Source: Globodera rostochiensis (lineage: Eukaryota; Nematoda; Chromadorea; Rhabditida; Heteroderidae). From it: DNA of 64,000 nt. This document shows positions 10,672 through 20,807 of the stretch, piece after piece (position 1 is the first letter of the stretch; every line of letters starts with the position of its first letter). Location of the stretch: the NCBI GenBank assembly GCA_018350325.1, contig JAEVLN010000003.1, positions 4,416,745 to 4,480,744 of the forward strand, read 5' to 3'. The position numbers and the translations under genes were made by a program. The notes beneath the pieces were generated by a model. That model had not been told where the DNA came from and ran no database searches. It was given only the letters and a program-made list of their open reading frames with translations.

Positions 10672-12533
10672 CGAGTCTTTAGGACACCGAGTCATTAGGG
10701 CACCGAGTCATTAGGGCACCGAGTCATTAGGGCACCGAGTCATTAGGGCACCGAGTCATCAGGGCACCGAGTCATTAGGGCACCGAGTCATCAGGGCACC
10801 GAGTCATTAGGGCACCGAGTCATCAGGGCACCGAGTCATTAGGGCACCGAGTCATTAGGGCACCGAGTCATTAGGGCACCGAATCATCAGGGCACCAAGT
10901 CATTAGGGCACCGAGTCATCAGGGCACCAAGTCATTAAGGCACCGAGTCATTAGGGCACCGAGTCATTAGGGCACCGAGTCATTAGGGCACCGAGTCATT
11001 AGGGCACCGAGTCATTAGGGCACCGAGTCATCAGGGCACCGAGTCATCAGCGCACCGAGTCATTAGGGCACCGAGTCATTAGGGCACCGAGTCATTAGGG
11101 CACCGAGTCATCAGGGCACCGAGTCATCAGGGCACCGAGTCATCAGGGCACCGAGTCATTAGGACACCGAGTCATTAGGGCACCGAGTCATTAGGGCACC
11201 GAGTCATTAGGGCACCGAGTCATTAGGGCACCGAGTCATCAGGGCACCGAGTCATTAGGGCACCGAGTCATCAGGGCACCGAGTCATTAGGGCACCGAGT
11301 CATCAGGGCACCGAGTCATTAGGGCACCGAGTCATTAGGGCACCGAGTCATTAGGGCACCGACTCATCAGGGCACCTAGTCATTAGGGCACCGAGTCATC
11401 AGGGCACCAAGTCATTAAGGCACCGAGTCATTAGGGCACCGAGTCATTAGGGCACCGAGTCATTAGGGCACCGAGTCATTAGGGCACCGAGTCATTAGGG
11501 CACCGAGTCATCAGGGCACCGAGTCATTAGGGCACCGAGTCATTAGGGCACCGAGTCATCAGGGCACCGAGTCATTAGGGCACCGAGTCATTAGGGCACC
11601 GAGTCATCAGGGCACCGAGTCATCAGGGCACCGAGTCATTAGGGCACCGAGTCATTAGGGCACCGAGTCATCAGGGCACCGAGTCATTAGGGCACCGAGT
11701 CATTAGGGCACCGAGTCATCAGGGCACCGAGTCATTAGGGCACCGAGTCATCAGGGCACCAAGTCATTAGGGCACCGAGTCATCAGGGCACCAAGTCATT
11801 AGGGCACCGAGTCATCAGCGCACCGAGTCATTAGGGCACCGAGTCATTAGGGCACCGAGTCATTAGGGCACCGAGTCATCAGGGCACCAAGTCATTAGGG
11901 CACCAAGTCATTAGGGCACCGAGTCATTAGGGCACCGAGTCATCAGGGCACCGAGTCATTAGGGCACCGAGTCATTAGGGCACCGAGTCATCAGGGCACC
12001 AAGTCATTAGGGCACCGAGTCATCAGGGCACCGAGTCATTAGGGCACCGAGTCATCAGGGCACCGAGTCATTAGGGCACCGAGTCATTAGGGCACCGAGT
12101 CATCAGGGCACCGAGTCATTAGGGCACCGAGTCATTAGGGCACCGAGTCATCAGGGCACCAAGTCATTAGGGCACCGAGACATCAGGGCACCAAGTCATT
12201 AGGGCACCGAGTCATTAGGGCACCGAGTCATTAGGGCACCGAGTCATTAGGGCACCGAGTCATTAGGGCACCGAGTCATTAGGGCACCGAGTCATTAGGG
12301 CACCGAGTCATCAGGGCACCGAGTCATTAGGGCACCGAGTCATTAGGGCACCGAGTCATCAGGGCACCAAGTCATTAGGGCACCGAGTCATCAGGGCACC
12401 GAGTCATTAGGGCACCGAGTCATCAGGGCACCGAGTCATTAGGGCACCGAGTCATCAAGGCACCAAGTCATTAGGGCACCGAGTCATTAGGGCACCGAGT
12501 CATTAGGGCACCGAGTCATTAGGGCACCGAGTC
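10672..12533. repeat. 16-bp minisatellite array, about 116 units
   Basis: Head-to-tail unit AGGGCACCGAGTCATT, with a main variant ending ATC and rarer CAAGTC, GCGCACC and AAGGCACC variants. The array ends at GAGTCTCGTG near 12,533. A 480-bp higher-order period is visible: the block at 10861-10920 and the block at 11341-11400 carry the same order of rare variants. There is no coding frame, and 16 is not a multiple of three. Confidence 0.95.
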
Positions 12534-13300
12534 TCGTGAAAGCGGGATCGGGATTACGTAGTCGCCGCTGAGAATTTTAAATTTTTGTCCCCGAAGGTCA
12601 AAAGCTTTATAACTTTCTGTAAACCGAGTTAACTTAGTCATTCTTATACCAATGAAAGCTCTCGATGAGAGAAGCAATTAATAACATAATTAAGCGATTT
12701 GATAATAATGAAAAAAAGCCAGAAAACCTCCAAAAATGGCCATTTTCAATTTTTTATTTTGGGCAAAACTTTTTAAAGCATTGTCCAATGCAAAGCGTTA
12801 GCTTAATGTCATCGCATTCTTTCATTTGGTATTCTGTTCGACCTAATTAGTTTAGGTTAAAGAAAGTTACAACACTTTCGACCTTCGGAACGGATGCGGA
12901 CGCAACCACAACGGAATCCAACAAAAACTGTTTCGCCAGAAGCAAAATGTTTTCGATTCGATTAGATATTTGTTCCAAATTATGAAATGTCCAATCGGTG
13001 AAATGTGCTCCCCCAGAATCGCGTTTTTGCCGTGTCTGGCCCCTACCTGTTTATGGGGACGTTCGCCGCTACTTTTGTGTGCCAAAGGAATAGTCACTGT
13101 CTGCCTCTGCATCTCTACGCTCCGTTATAGAAGCAATTCGACTTTTATAATTCTTCGCCACTCACACCCCCAAAAACCAACTTGTGAGTTGCCCCCCCCC
13201 CCCGAAATGCTGACTACGGCCCTGAATTCATTATAGAATCTTTATTTTCTCATTTGACAGAATTGTTGATCATTTTTCATAACTGTCCAACATACTCACA
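12534..13300. other. intergenic, repeat-derived
   Basis: The first part (12,590-12,700) carries 'ataactttctgt...gaaagctct' text that recurs in other repeats of the window. Short open stretches near 12,870-13,240 show no recognisable protein or consistent splice pattern. A C-run lies at about 13,190. Confidence 0.5.
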
Positions 13301-13305
13301 CTCCA

Positions 13306-14738
13306 ATGAAACGATTGAGCACTACCAGTGGTGATCAGGCAAAAGGTAAAATTTTTCATTTCAACGATCAATTCAATCAACGTTCCCTTTTTTAGACAAT
13401 ACGTTTAAACGCTGCGGCCAAATTGTGTTTCGGATGCCAAACATTAAAGAATTTTCGGAAGGGCATGGGCCAAAGGAAGTACTCAGTGACGCGGTGGAGT
13501 ACATCAACGGATTGCCATGGCGAATTGAAATCAATCATTGTGATGCTTACATTGGCCTTTACCTGCATTGCGATGGCGATCAAAAACGGTGAGCGAATTG
13601 AATTTGTGAACGCTGAGAAAAAGTTACCCTTTTTAAAATAAGTATTTTTAAGACATGGCCTGGTGTTGTCGTGCTACTTTTCAAGGCAGCATTGTTTCTT
13701 GCAACAAAAGTTTTATGAAGCGAGGAGAATTGAATAGCTTTCGAATTCACACAGCCAATTGTTGTAGTTGGGGCTATGAACATTTTGTTGAAATTGAGGT
13801 GAACAAAAAATGTTTTAACTTTTAGTTAAATTTTATTATTTTACAGGAACTGCTGGACTCGAAGAATGGCTTATACGACGAGAAGGAGGACGCTGTGACG
13901 TTCAAAGTCGAAGTGATCACCGAAGAGGGAATGCCGTAAGTTTGCTTTTAGAACTGATCTGATCAGATCGGCAAATACCACTGATCAGAGGATGCGTTTC
14001 TTGATCGGTCCAATCCAAATTCAATTCCTTTCCCTTTTCTCATTCTGAATTTAAATTTTGTTTTAGCGGTGTACGCCTCGAAGATGTTTTGCGGGTCAAT
14101 GAAGAAGTTGTGTATGTGAACAAATATGTGAGTATTATAATTTAAAATTATTTTTTATCATTTTAGCTGTTGGCGACAGTAGTAAACCCCTCCCTTTACT
14201 ACTGGCGACCCACTCGAAATATTTCCGAACTTTGTTTTTTGGGGGAAACGCCGAAAAATGGCCAAATATTCAAATTGATGAACTTTTTGATGCCGTCACA
14301 AATTTTGAACGACTCATTTGCACAATGTATCCGCACAACGTGGACTTGGATGGTGAAAATAATGCATAAAATCCATGCCGTGAAAACCAAAATATTCAGA
14401 TGAATGTGTTGAAAACATTTTGCTATTGGCAAATCGTTTTTTGTTGGGCTCTGTTGAGAAAAGTTGCTTTGATTTTTTGTTAAAAAAAAGCAAAAAGTTG
14501 GAATTTGTAAATTCCGATTGGCACATCAGTGCGGCATCATTGGCATGAAGGTGAAACTTTTGTGCAATTTTCTTTGATTAATTTAAATTAATTTTAGGAG
14601 AAAATATTGGAAGAGATGACCAAAGAGGACTTTTGCGGTGAGAATTACATGGACAATTTTTTTGAACTCAACAAATTGGGCGATGCAGAAATTGAGGAAC
14701 TGCGAAAAGGCCACCAAAAACTGTTCGGCACTAAATGA
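13306..14738 (+). pseudogene. MATH-BTB (BATH-type) gene, disrupted
   Basis: The family supplies substrate adaptors for CUL3 ubiquitin ligases. Exons read 13306-13345, 13396 to about 13590, 13653-13798, 13847-13935 and 14067-14127, then BTB exons from about 14,200 to 14,738. The MATH domain shows [19 protein letters not shown] and a WGYEHFVEIEELLD end. The BTB part shows LLATHSKYFRTLFF, FERLICTMYP and [12 protein letters not shown]. Problems are: the junction before ATGGCCTGG needs phase 1 but the obvious donor gives phase 2 (a GC donor is possible); a 32-nt insertion between the splice site and LLATHSKYF, carrying a partial copy of CTGTTGGCGAC; and a frame change near 14,480-14,515 after an A8 run. 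Together these suggest a decaying gene. Confidence 0.75.
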
Positions 14739-14739
14739 G

Positions 14740-15084
14740 GGCGGGAGAAATTTGATCAAACTTTTATTTATTTTGAACTCGTCAATTTCTTTTGACTTTA
14801 TTGCCATATTGGCCAACAAAACAGTAAAAAATTTTAATTTTTAGTACCTTTTTGGCTTAATTTGTAAGTACAAAAATAATAACTCAAAATTAGGGGTCTA
14901 CACATTTGTTAGACATTTTCTATTCATATTAATCCAGAAAAGATTTGTTAAAATCGATGAATGCCCTAATTTATTAACCCAATTCAAATTTTTTAAATTA
15001 AAAAATGCGCGCAAAAACAATTTTGCATTGAAGAAATTTCGTTACAAAATTCATCAAAAAGGCAAAAATTTCCCCTAATGGTAT
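14740..15084. other. AT-rich intergenic, nothing recognised
   Basis: Low-complexity AT-rich sequence with no open frame of note, leading into C-run repeats. Confidence 0.5.
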
Positions 15085-15295
15085 GTCCCCCCCCCCACTG
15101 ATTTCATCATTTGTTGTTGGTCAGCCATCTGACCGACCAAAACATCTCCACTTTATGCTGCCCCCCCCCCCCCCATCATTATTACGGTAGCGCCATTTAC
15201 CCATCACAGCAGTCGCCTCCCCCACAATAACAACCCCCCCCCCCCCCCGGGGGGGGGGGGGATGTTTATGCACTTTTCAGGCTCCTCCCCCCCCC
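15085..15295 (+). repeat. C-run repeat, inverted partner of 19187-19403
   Basis: The order of blocks (C-run, ATTTCATCAT, TCCACTTT, C-run, ACGGTAGCGCCATTT, AGCAGTCGCC, GATGTTTATG, CTTTTCAG) is the reverse complement of 19187-19403. It also contains a C-run directly followed by a G-run at about 15,235-15,260, a near-perfect palindrome. Confidence 0.8.
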
Positions 15296-15444
15296 CGTCT
15301 GCTGAAAAATTGGAAACAAGGTTTTCTTTGCCCATTTGTTATTGACGATTTGTCAGAGCAGATCATCCGATTTTAGCAGCACATTCATTCATTTGTGGAA
15401 TAGAAGAAAAGGGCATGCTTTTTGTTTGTGAGCATGCCATTACA

Positions 15445-16543
15445 TACCGTATATACTGTTGTAATTCCCCATGGGGGATTATTTTTCAACCTACTCAGAG
15501 AGTGGGGGATTATTAGAGGTTGGGGGATTATTGGAGGTTGGGGGATTATTTTTCAATATGTTTGGCGATATGTTCATCTATCACTAAATTTTTCTTCATT
15601 TCATTAGCTGGCGAAAATTTTTTGAGAAAAAAACCTAGTGGGGACCCTTTTGTTTTGCAAAATTTGTAGTGTTTGGACCAATTTTCTTAACAAATTGCCA
15701 TAAAAAAACAAAAATTTGACGCCTAAAATTGATTTTGGAGAAAATTTTCTTCTGAAAAATTCTTTAAGAAAAATGCAATAAACTCTAAAAAGACACCCCT
15801 AAAGATTGACCTTTTTCGAAAAAAATTCCTTAAGAAAAATGCAATAAACTCCAAAATTGCACCCCTAAAGATTGACTTTTTCAAATTTTCAAAAAATGCA
15901 CCCCTAAAAATCGACTTTTAGCACCTCCTCTGAAAAAAAATCCTGGGTACGGGTCCCACCCAACTCATCCATATCCAACTCATCCATTGAGCATAACTCG
16001 CTTCAACCTTAACCGATTTAGAAAGTCTTAACGCCATTCGATAGATCTCGAACAGTTGAAGCTAATATTAAGTTAAAGCTTTGTGATTGGACAAGTTTCA
16101 AAAAAGTTATGGCCTTAACTCTTGTTTTGTGCGGTTTTCTGGCCATAACTTTTTTGAAACTTGTCCAATCACTAAGCTTTAACTTAATGTTAGCTTCAAC
16201 TGTTCAAGATCTATCGAATGGCGTTAAGTTTCTAAATCGGTTAAGGTTGAAGCGAGTTATGCTCAATGGATGAGTTGGATATGGATGAGATGGGTATGGA
16301 TGAGTTGGGTTTACCCCCCTGGGTACATCCTTGGAACACACACATAGTTTATCTATTTTTCCCGTTACATCACGTTAAATTTTACCAAGTGGAAAAAGGG
16401 GATAAAATTGGATTCGGACTGTTAATTGAGGTGGGGGATTATTAGAGGTTGGGGGATTATTTTTCAACCTACTCAGAAGATGGGGGATTATTAGAGGTTG
16501 GGGGATTATTAGAGGTTGGGGGATTACAACAGTATATACGGTA
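15445..16543. mobile_element. 1.1 kb terminal-inverted-repeat transposon, non-autonomous
   Basis: The left end reads TACCGTATATACTGTTGTAA (15445 on) and the right end is its exact reverse complement, ending at 16543. Just inside both ends are tandem copies of GGGGGATTATTAGAGGTTG, two or three per side. The terminal TA may be the duplicated target, as in Tc1/mariner-like elements. There is no transposase frame. The middle holds a long foldback (15,960-16,310). Confidence 0.85.
15962..16310. repeat. long foldback, about 160-bp arms with 26-bp loop
   Basis: The arm from CCCAACTCATCC to AAAAAAGTTATGGCC is repeated in inverse after a short loop near 16,116-16,141, with only a few mismatches. The arm text 'GATGAGTTGG GTATGGATG' recurs at the extreme right end of the window (63,980 on), and 'GATTGGACAAGT' recurs near 28,716. 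Confidence 0.85.
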
Positions 16544-16628
16544 CTTCGTTCCCCTCTTTTTGATTCAATTTCTGTTCAAATATTTTAAAATTAAAGCAAA
16601 AACATCATTCATCAATAAATCAACAAAA

Positions 16629-17396
16629 ATGGGAGGCGTTGTGTCATTAGTGACTGCAGTGGTTACAAAGCTTATAATCCCGGCGGCGGCTTTTGTCGGT
16701 TCGATGTTTTTTGCGTCAGCGGCAAGTCGATGCCCAAACGCGCTAATGTCTTCACACGAAGTCAAATGGCCGCCGATTTCCCGTCTTTTAGCCGATAAAA
16801 ACAAATTGGGACTTCTCGACAGTATGAACGACGCCATTAAAAATGGGGTAAATTAATGTTTAATTACCCTATTTTCCCTATTAATACTCTTTTTGAAACT
16901 GTTGACCTCAGAAACTTTTTAAAAATTTGAATTGAACGCATTTTAAAGAATGGAAATGCAATTGAGCGAATCGGAAAAGAGCTCAGCGCCTTGGATTTGA
17001 ACTACATCAACGATGCGTTTGTGCAGGCGGCTAAGTGAGTTAAAATTAACAATTAAAAATAATAAATTCAACAATTAAACTAATTAATTAATAAGAGAAA
17101 AGTTAATTTCCTTTGTGTTTGTATTCCCCAGGTCCAAATTGATGTGTTTTCGCTGCAAGAAAAAAGTGCAATACCTTGACGACCTCTGCTATTGCGAAAT
17201 TTCCGACACGAAATGCCATCACGGGACTACGTAATTTTATTTTACATTTTGGTCACTTTGATCGGAATTTTCATATTTTTTGATCACTCCCGATCAGACT
17301 TTTGGTTCGATGTACCGTAATTCAAAAATTAATTTCTATACTTTTTTTACATTTAGTTGCTGTACGCGTCGCAGAATCCATGCCGTGACGTACTGA
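16629..17396 (+). CDS. small membrane-anchored Cys-rich protein, 147 residues
   Basis: Four exons join in phase: 16629-16847, 16949-17034, 17132-17230 and 17357-17396. The N terminus has a hydrophobic segment (VTKLIIPAAAFVGSMFFASA) that could be a signal anchor. The C-terminal part is a Cys-rich module of CFRC, DDLCYC, TKCHH and TTCC type, probably a metal-binding or disulfide knuckle, followed by a basic tail. The same module, with different spacing, ends the neighbouring J-domain gene, whose helix before the first Cys is also alike. The two genes are therefore related or share a domain. The family is not recognised. Confidence 0.7.
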
Positions 17397-17603
17397 GGCT
17401 GAGTCTGCTAACTGTTGAAAAGATGCGGATCTTCCAACTTTGTTTTGAACTGTTAAACAAAATGTTACAAAAAAATTGGGATTTAATTTCTGAGCGATTT
17501 GAAAATTTTTGGCTTTTATGTGCCAAGTTTTTACCTGACGTTGTGTGCATGTTGTTTTGTTTTTCTTTGTTGGAATTTGAAAGTTAAGTTTGCTTTTCCT
17601 ACA

Positions 17604-18850
17604 ATGTTCGACAGATTCAAGAAGCTATTTGTTGCTGGGAATAATGAAAGTGTAATTTAATTAAAATAATTTTGAATTTTGCATTTTGAATATTTATTTT
17701 GCTAATTAAGATAAGCTATTACGATCTGTTGGGTGTCAATAAACGCGCAACAACCGACGAAATCAACAAAAGATTCAAAAAAGTGATGCTGGAATTTCAT
17801 ACGGACAAAAACCCGGACGGCGCCGTCATGTGCAGGGGGTGATTGATGAAAGAATATTTTTTAATTTGGAATATTTTGCTGGGCTTAAAATTTAAACTTT
17901 TGGTTGAATAAAATTTAATTATTCCTTTTGTTAGTGTTTAAGGTCTTCTCAAAGGCCAAGGAAACGCTGACTAATCCACGTTCACGGGCCAATTATGATG
18001 AACAGCAGCGGTACTCATCTGGCGGTGGTCAGTATTCGCCGTGGACGGAGGCCACCGACATGGATTATGAAATGAGCAAACCGCCCGAATTCCCAACATT
18101 CACTGCCATGCTCAAGAAAGCAATTGTGAGGAGATGGCCAACAAGTTGAAGCAGGTGGCGGATTATGCTGCTGCACATGGAGAACCTTCGGCAGGCAAGT
18201 CGTTGGAAATGGACAATCCATCCAACAGATCGAGTGTCTGTGTACATTAGGCGATTTCTGGCAATTCTTCGGATTTCCGAACCGAATTTTTCGATGTCCA
18301 AACTGAAACTTTTGGTTATCCTAACCGTACTGAAACGCTTCGGTTCGTTTCGGAACCACCAACCTTATAAATTAGTGTACGTGTCAAAACAAAAAAATTC
18401 GGCGGCATAAGAAGAACAAAATTTAATTCCAAATTGATCAATAAGTACATGGAACAAATATGTCACAATATCTCAGCATTTATTGTGAATGAAATGAAAG
18501 AGCATAAATAAATTTTATTTTATTTTTATGTGTCGATGGTTTGCTGAACGATCTGAAAAAGTGTGCTGAGGATCAAGGACTCAGTTTTATGATAGCGGCT
18601 TTCACAAAGATATGTTTAAGGACATCATTTATTTTGGGGGGGGGGGGGATTTTTCGAAAATTTGAAGCCATTAATTTTATTCCCAAGCTTTTAGGTTTTA
18701 GGCGCTGAAATCGAAATTCCGCTGCAATGTGTGCGGCACAAAAGGCATAACGCTGGACAACGTGTGCTATGCAGCGATGCCACGGCAAATTGCCATTGTT
18801 ATCCGAACTGTTGCCGTATGACGTTAAAAGGCCGTGGGAAATTGTACTGA
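17604..18850 (+). pseudogene. J-domain (DnaJ-like) gene with Cys-rich tail, disrupted
   Basis: J-domain proteins stimulate Hsp70. Exon 17604-17651 (MFDRFKKLFVAGNNES) splices to a J domain starting at 17711: SYYDLLGVNKRATTDEINKR, then EFHTDKNPDG, where the family HPD motif reads HTD. Helix IV follows in the next exon (FKVFSKAKETLTNPRSRANY). The junction between them needs a phase that the GGGGTGATT donor does not give. At about 18,115 the frame shifts before EEMANKLKQVADYAAAHG. A stop follows at 18,248, next to a CGGAACC-word repeat. The Cys tail (KFRCNVCGTKGITLDNVCY) breaks frame by one base before CHCYPNCC. With Pro lost from HPD and several breaks, this is probably a pseudogene. Confidence 0.7.
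18255..18375. repeat. TTCGGAACC-word repeat
   Basis: Built from TTCGG, CCGAA and GGAACC words in both orientations, ending CCACCAACC. It interrupts the J-domain pseudogene and is of the same style as the other word repeats in the window. No clear target duplication was read. Confidence 0.5.
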
Positions 18851-19186
18851 TCAGTGATCAAAAAGAAATAAAAATGTTCGTGTTTATGGCCTGTTGACTA
18901 TGGTCGAAAAATGTTGGCTTGATTTCATCAATATTATTGCTGAATAAACAGGAAATAAACGCATTAATTAGGGCGGTGTCTAAGAAAAATTTTCAGAAAC
19001 ATCAACGCAACAAAAAGAAATTCTTGGGGTCCAGAAAAGGGATCCCCCTCCCCCGTCACCGTTTTTCAAAAAAATACAAAAATTTTTTGTAGCATGCAAA
19101 ACTGTTTTATTGGGGGTATTCGGGGCGTAGAATCCGAATCTGACATCCATTCCGACAAGTCTCAAACCCCGGAGGGGACAGAAAAA

Positions 19187-19403
19187 CATGGAGGCTGAAA
19201 AGTACATAAACATCCCCAGGTTTTGTTATTGGTGGGGAGGCGACTGCTGCTGACGAGGAAATGGCGCTACCGTATAATAATGGGGGGGGGGCAGCACAAA
19301 GTGGAGAACAAATAATGATGAAATCAATGGGGGGGGGGGCAGGGATGAGGGGGGCAGCACAAAGTGGAGAACAAATAATGATGAAATCAATGGGGGGGGG
19401 GGG
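19187..19403 (-). repeat. inverted partner of the 15.1 kb C-run repeat
   Basis: Reverse complement of 15085-15295. Here the block with GCAGCACAAAGTGGAG...AATCAATG plus G-run is present twice in tandem. With its partner it brackets about 4 kb holding the Cys-rich gene, the J-domain pseudogene and the 1.1 kb transposon. Confidence 0.8.
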
Positions 19404-19538
19404 CAGGGATGAACGGAATTCCGTTTTACGTTTTCCGTTTTTCCGTTGTTTTTGGGCCTTTTTTCCGTTTTCCGTTTTCCGTTAAAAAAAATATTTCCGT
19501 TTTTCCGTTTTTTGAAAATAAATTTCCGCCCATCCCTG
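19404..19538. mobile_element. CAGGGATG-ended MITE filled with CCGTTTT words
   Basis: Starts CAGGGATG and ends CATCCCTG. The interior is repeats of TTTTCCG / CCGTTTTT. It sits inside a G-run, with G-runs on both sides, so the target duplication cannot be told apart. CAGGG ends suggest a hAT-like origin. Confidence 0.65.
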
Positions 19539-19559
19539 GGGGGGGGGGGGGGGGGCGAC

Positions 19560-20800
19560 GTAGGTAACCATCGCTTTCCGTTTCTGAATAAAATCCGAAA
19601 AGGACCTATGTTGTTGATTTTGAAAAAAAACTCGTGCAGAAGAAACCTTCATGGATTTTTCATTTTTCATCTAAGCTGGCTCAGGCTTAAGCCTAAGACC
19701 ACAGAAAAGCGTATTTTAGATTGAGTTGAGAAATATTGAAAATCTAAAAAATAAAAATAATTGCTAAAGTAAAGAGGATTTTCGGTAAATTGGTCACCGA
19801 AAATTGGTCACCAGGATATTTTGAGTTTTTTGTTCTAACTTTTTTTAAACAACTCTAAAAGCTTAGCTTTCTTTTGCAAAAAGCTTCTTCAGACAAAATG
19901 CTGGCAATGGTATGAATTCATTATATTATGTAGAAAATCTTGTAAGCTGAAAAGTGGTTCGCTTCCAAGAAAACTCGGGCTCTTTACGCTAACTTTGTTT
20001 GTAATAAGCCTAATTAGTTGCAATTAGTATCAATCAAAAGATCTCTCCGAGTTGAGTAACTTAGCTACTAGGGCCCGGATTTTTAGTTCATGAACTTTTT
20101 TTTTCTGAACGCCCCCTGCTCTGAAATGAACGAAAATCGTTTTTAGCTCAGCGCGAGTGTTTTAATCGATTTTATAGAAACCTAATATGCGGAATGGGGA
20201 TCTGCTGCTGCTTTTTGAAAATCCCCGTCCCCGGTCTGCTCATCCCCAAAAACGGGGATCCCCGGTATCTCCGTTCCCCGTTTTGACCGGCGGATTCCTC
20301 CAGGGACCAACTCTACTTTAAAGCATATAAGCAAAAAATATATACATTTGCTTGAAAATTCAGGCCTCATAATTAATATTTAACAGATAAATAATTTAGT
20401 TTTCTTTTTTTTTTGATTTAAAATCAGAAACATAAACAAAATGATGGAAGTAAATCTGCCATTTTGGAAATTGCCATATTTCATTTATTTGGAAAATAAA
20501 AAAGGGAAAATTCCTTTGGTCAGTGAGTGTTTTTAATTCATTAAAATTTGTTATTTTAATTTATATAATTAATTCGTTTGGCTGTTTTAATTGAATTTGC
20601 TCGACTCCAAACGGCGGGGGCGGACCGCACGCCCTTAAACTTTTGGCCAAAAGTGCCAAAATATGCTTTTTTAAAATGGTCAAAAAAGAAAAAGACCAAA
20701 GTTTCAATTTATCAAAAAGAAATTCCAGAGATCTTCCAATGAAAAGACAAAAAGTACAAACAAAATTTGTGCAAAAAATCATTCAAATTTTGAAGGAAAA
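19560..20800. other. intergenic repeats between J-domain and rhomboid genes
   Basis: No gene is seen. It contains a TAGGGCCCGGATTTT end near 20,070, a GGGGATCCCC / CGTTCCCC word repeat at about 20,180-20,313 ending in ACTCTA, and degenerate AGGCTTAAGCCTAAG telomere-like words near 19,680. Confidence 0.6.
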
Positions 20801-20807
20801 GAAAATT

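Noticed and set aside
10660..12540. CRISPR-like array
   Set aside because: Units are contiguous 16-mers with no unique spacers, and the window is eukaryotic.
12867..13112. Minus-strand frame of 81 residues
   Set aside because: No homologous motif, no splice partners and ordinary composition; likely chance.
13940..14000. TGATCA/GATCAG words in introns as a regulatory code
   Set aside because: They are scattered in many introns without fixed spacing or position; no basis to call sites.
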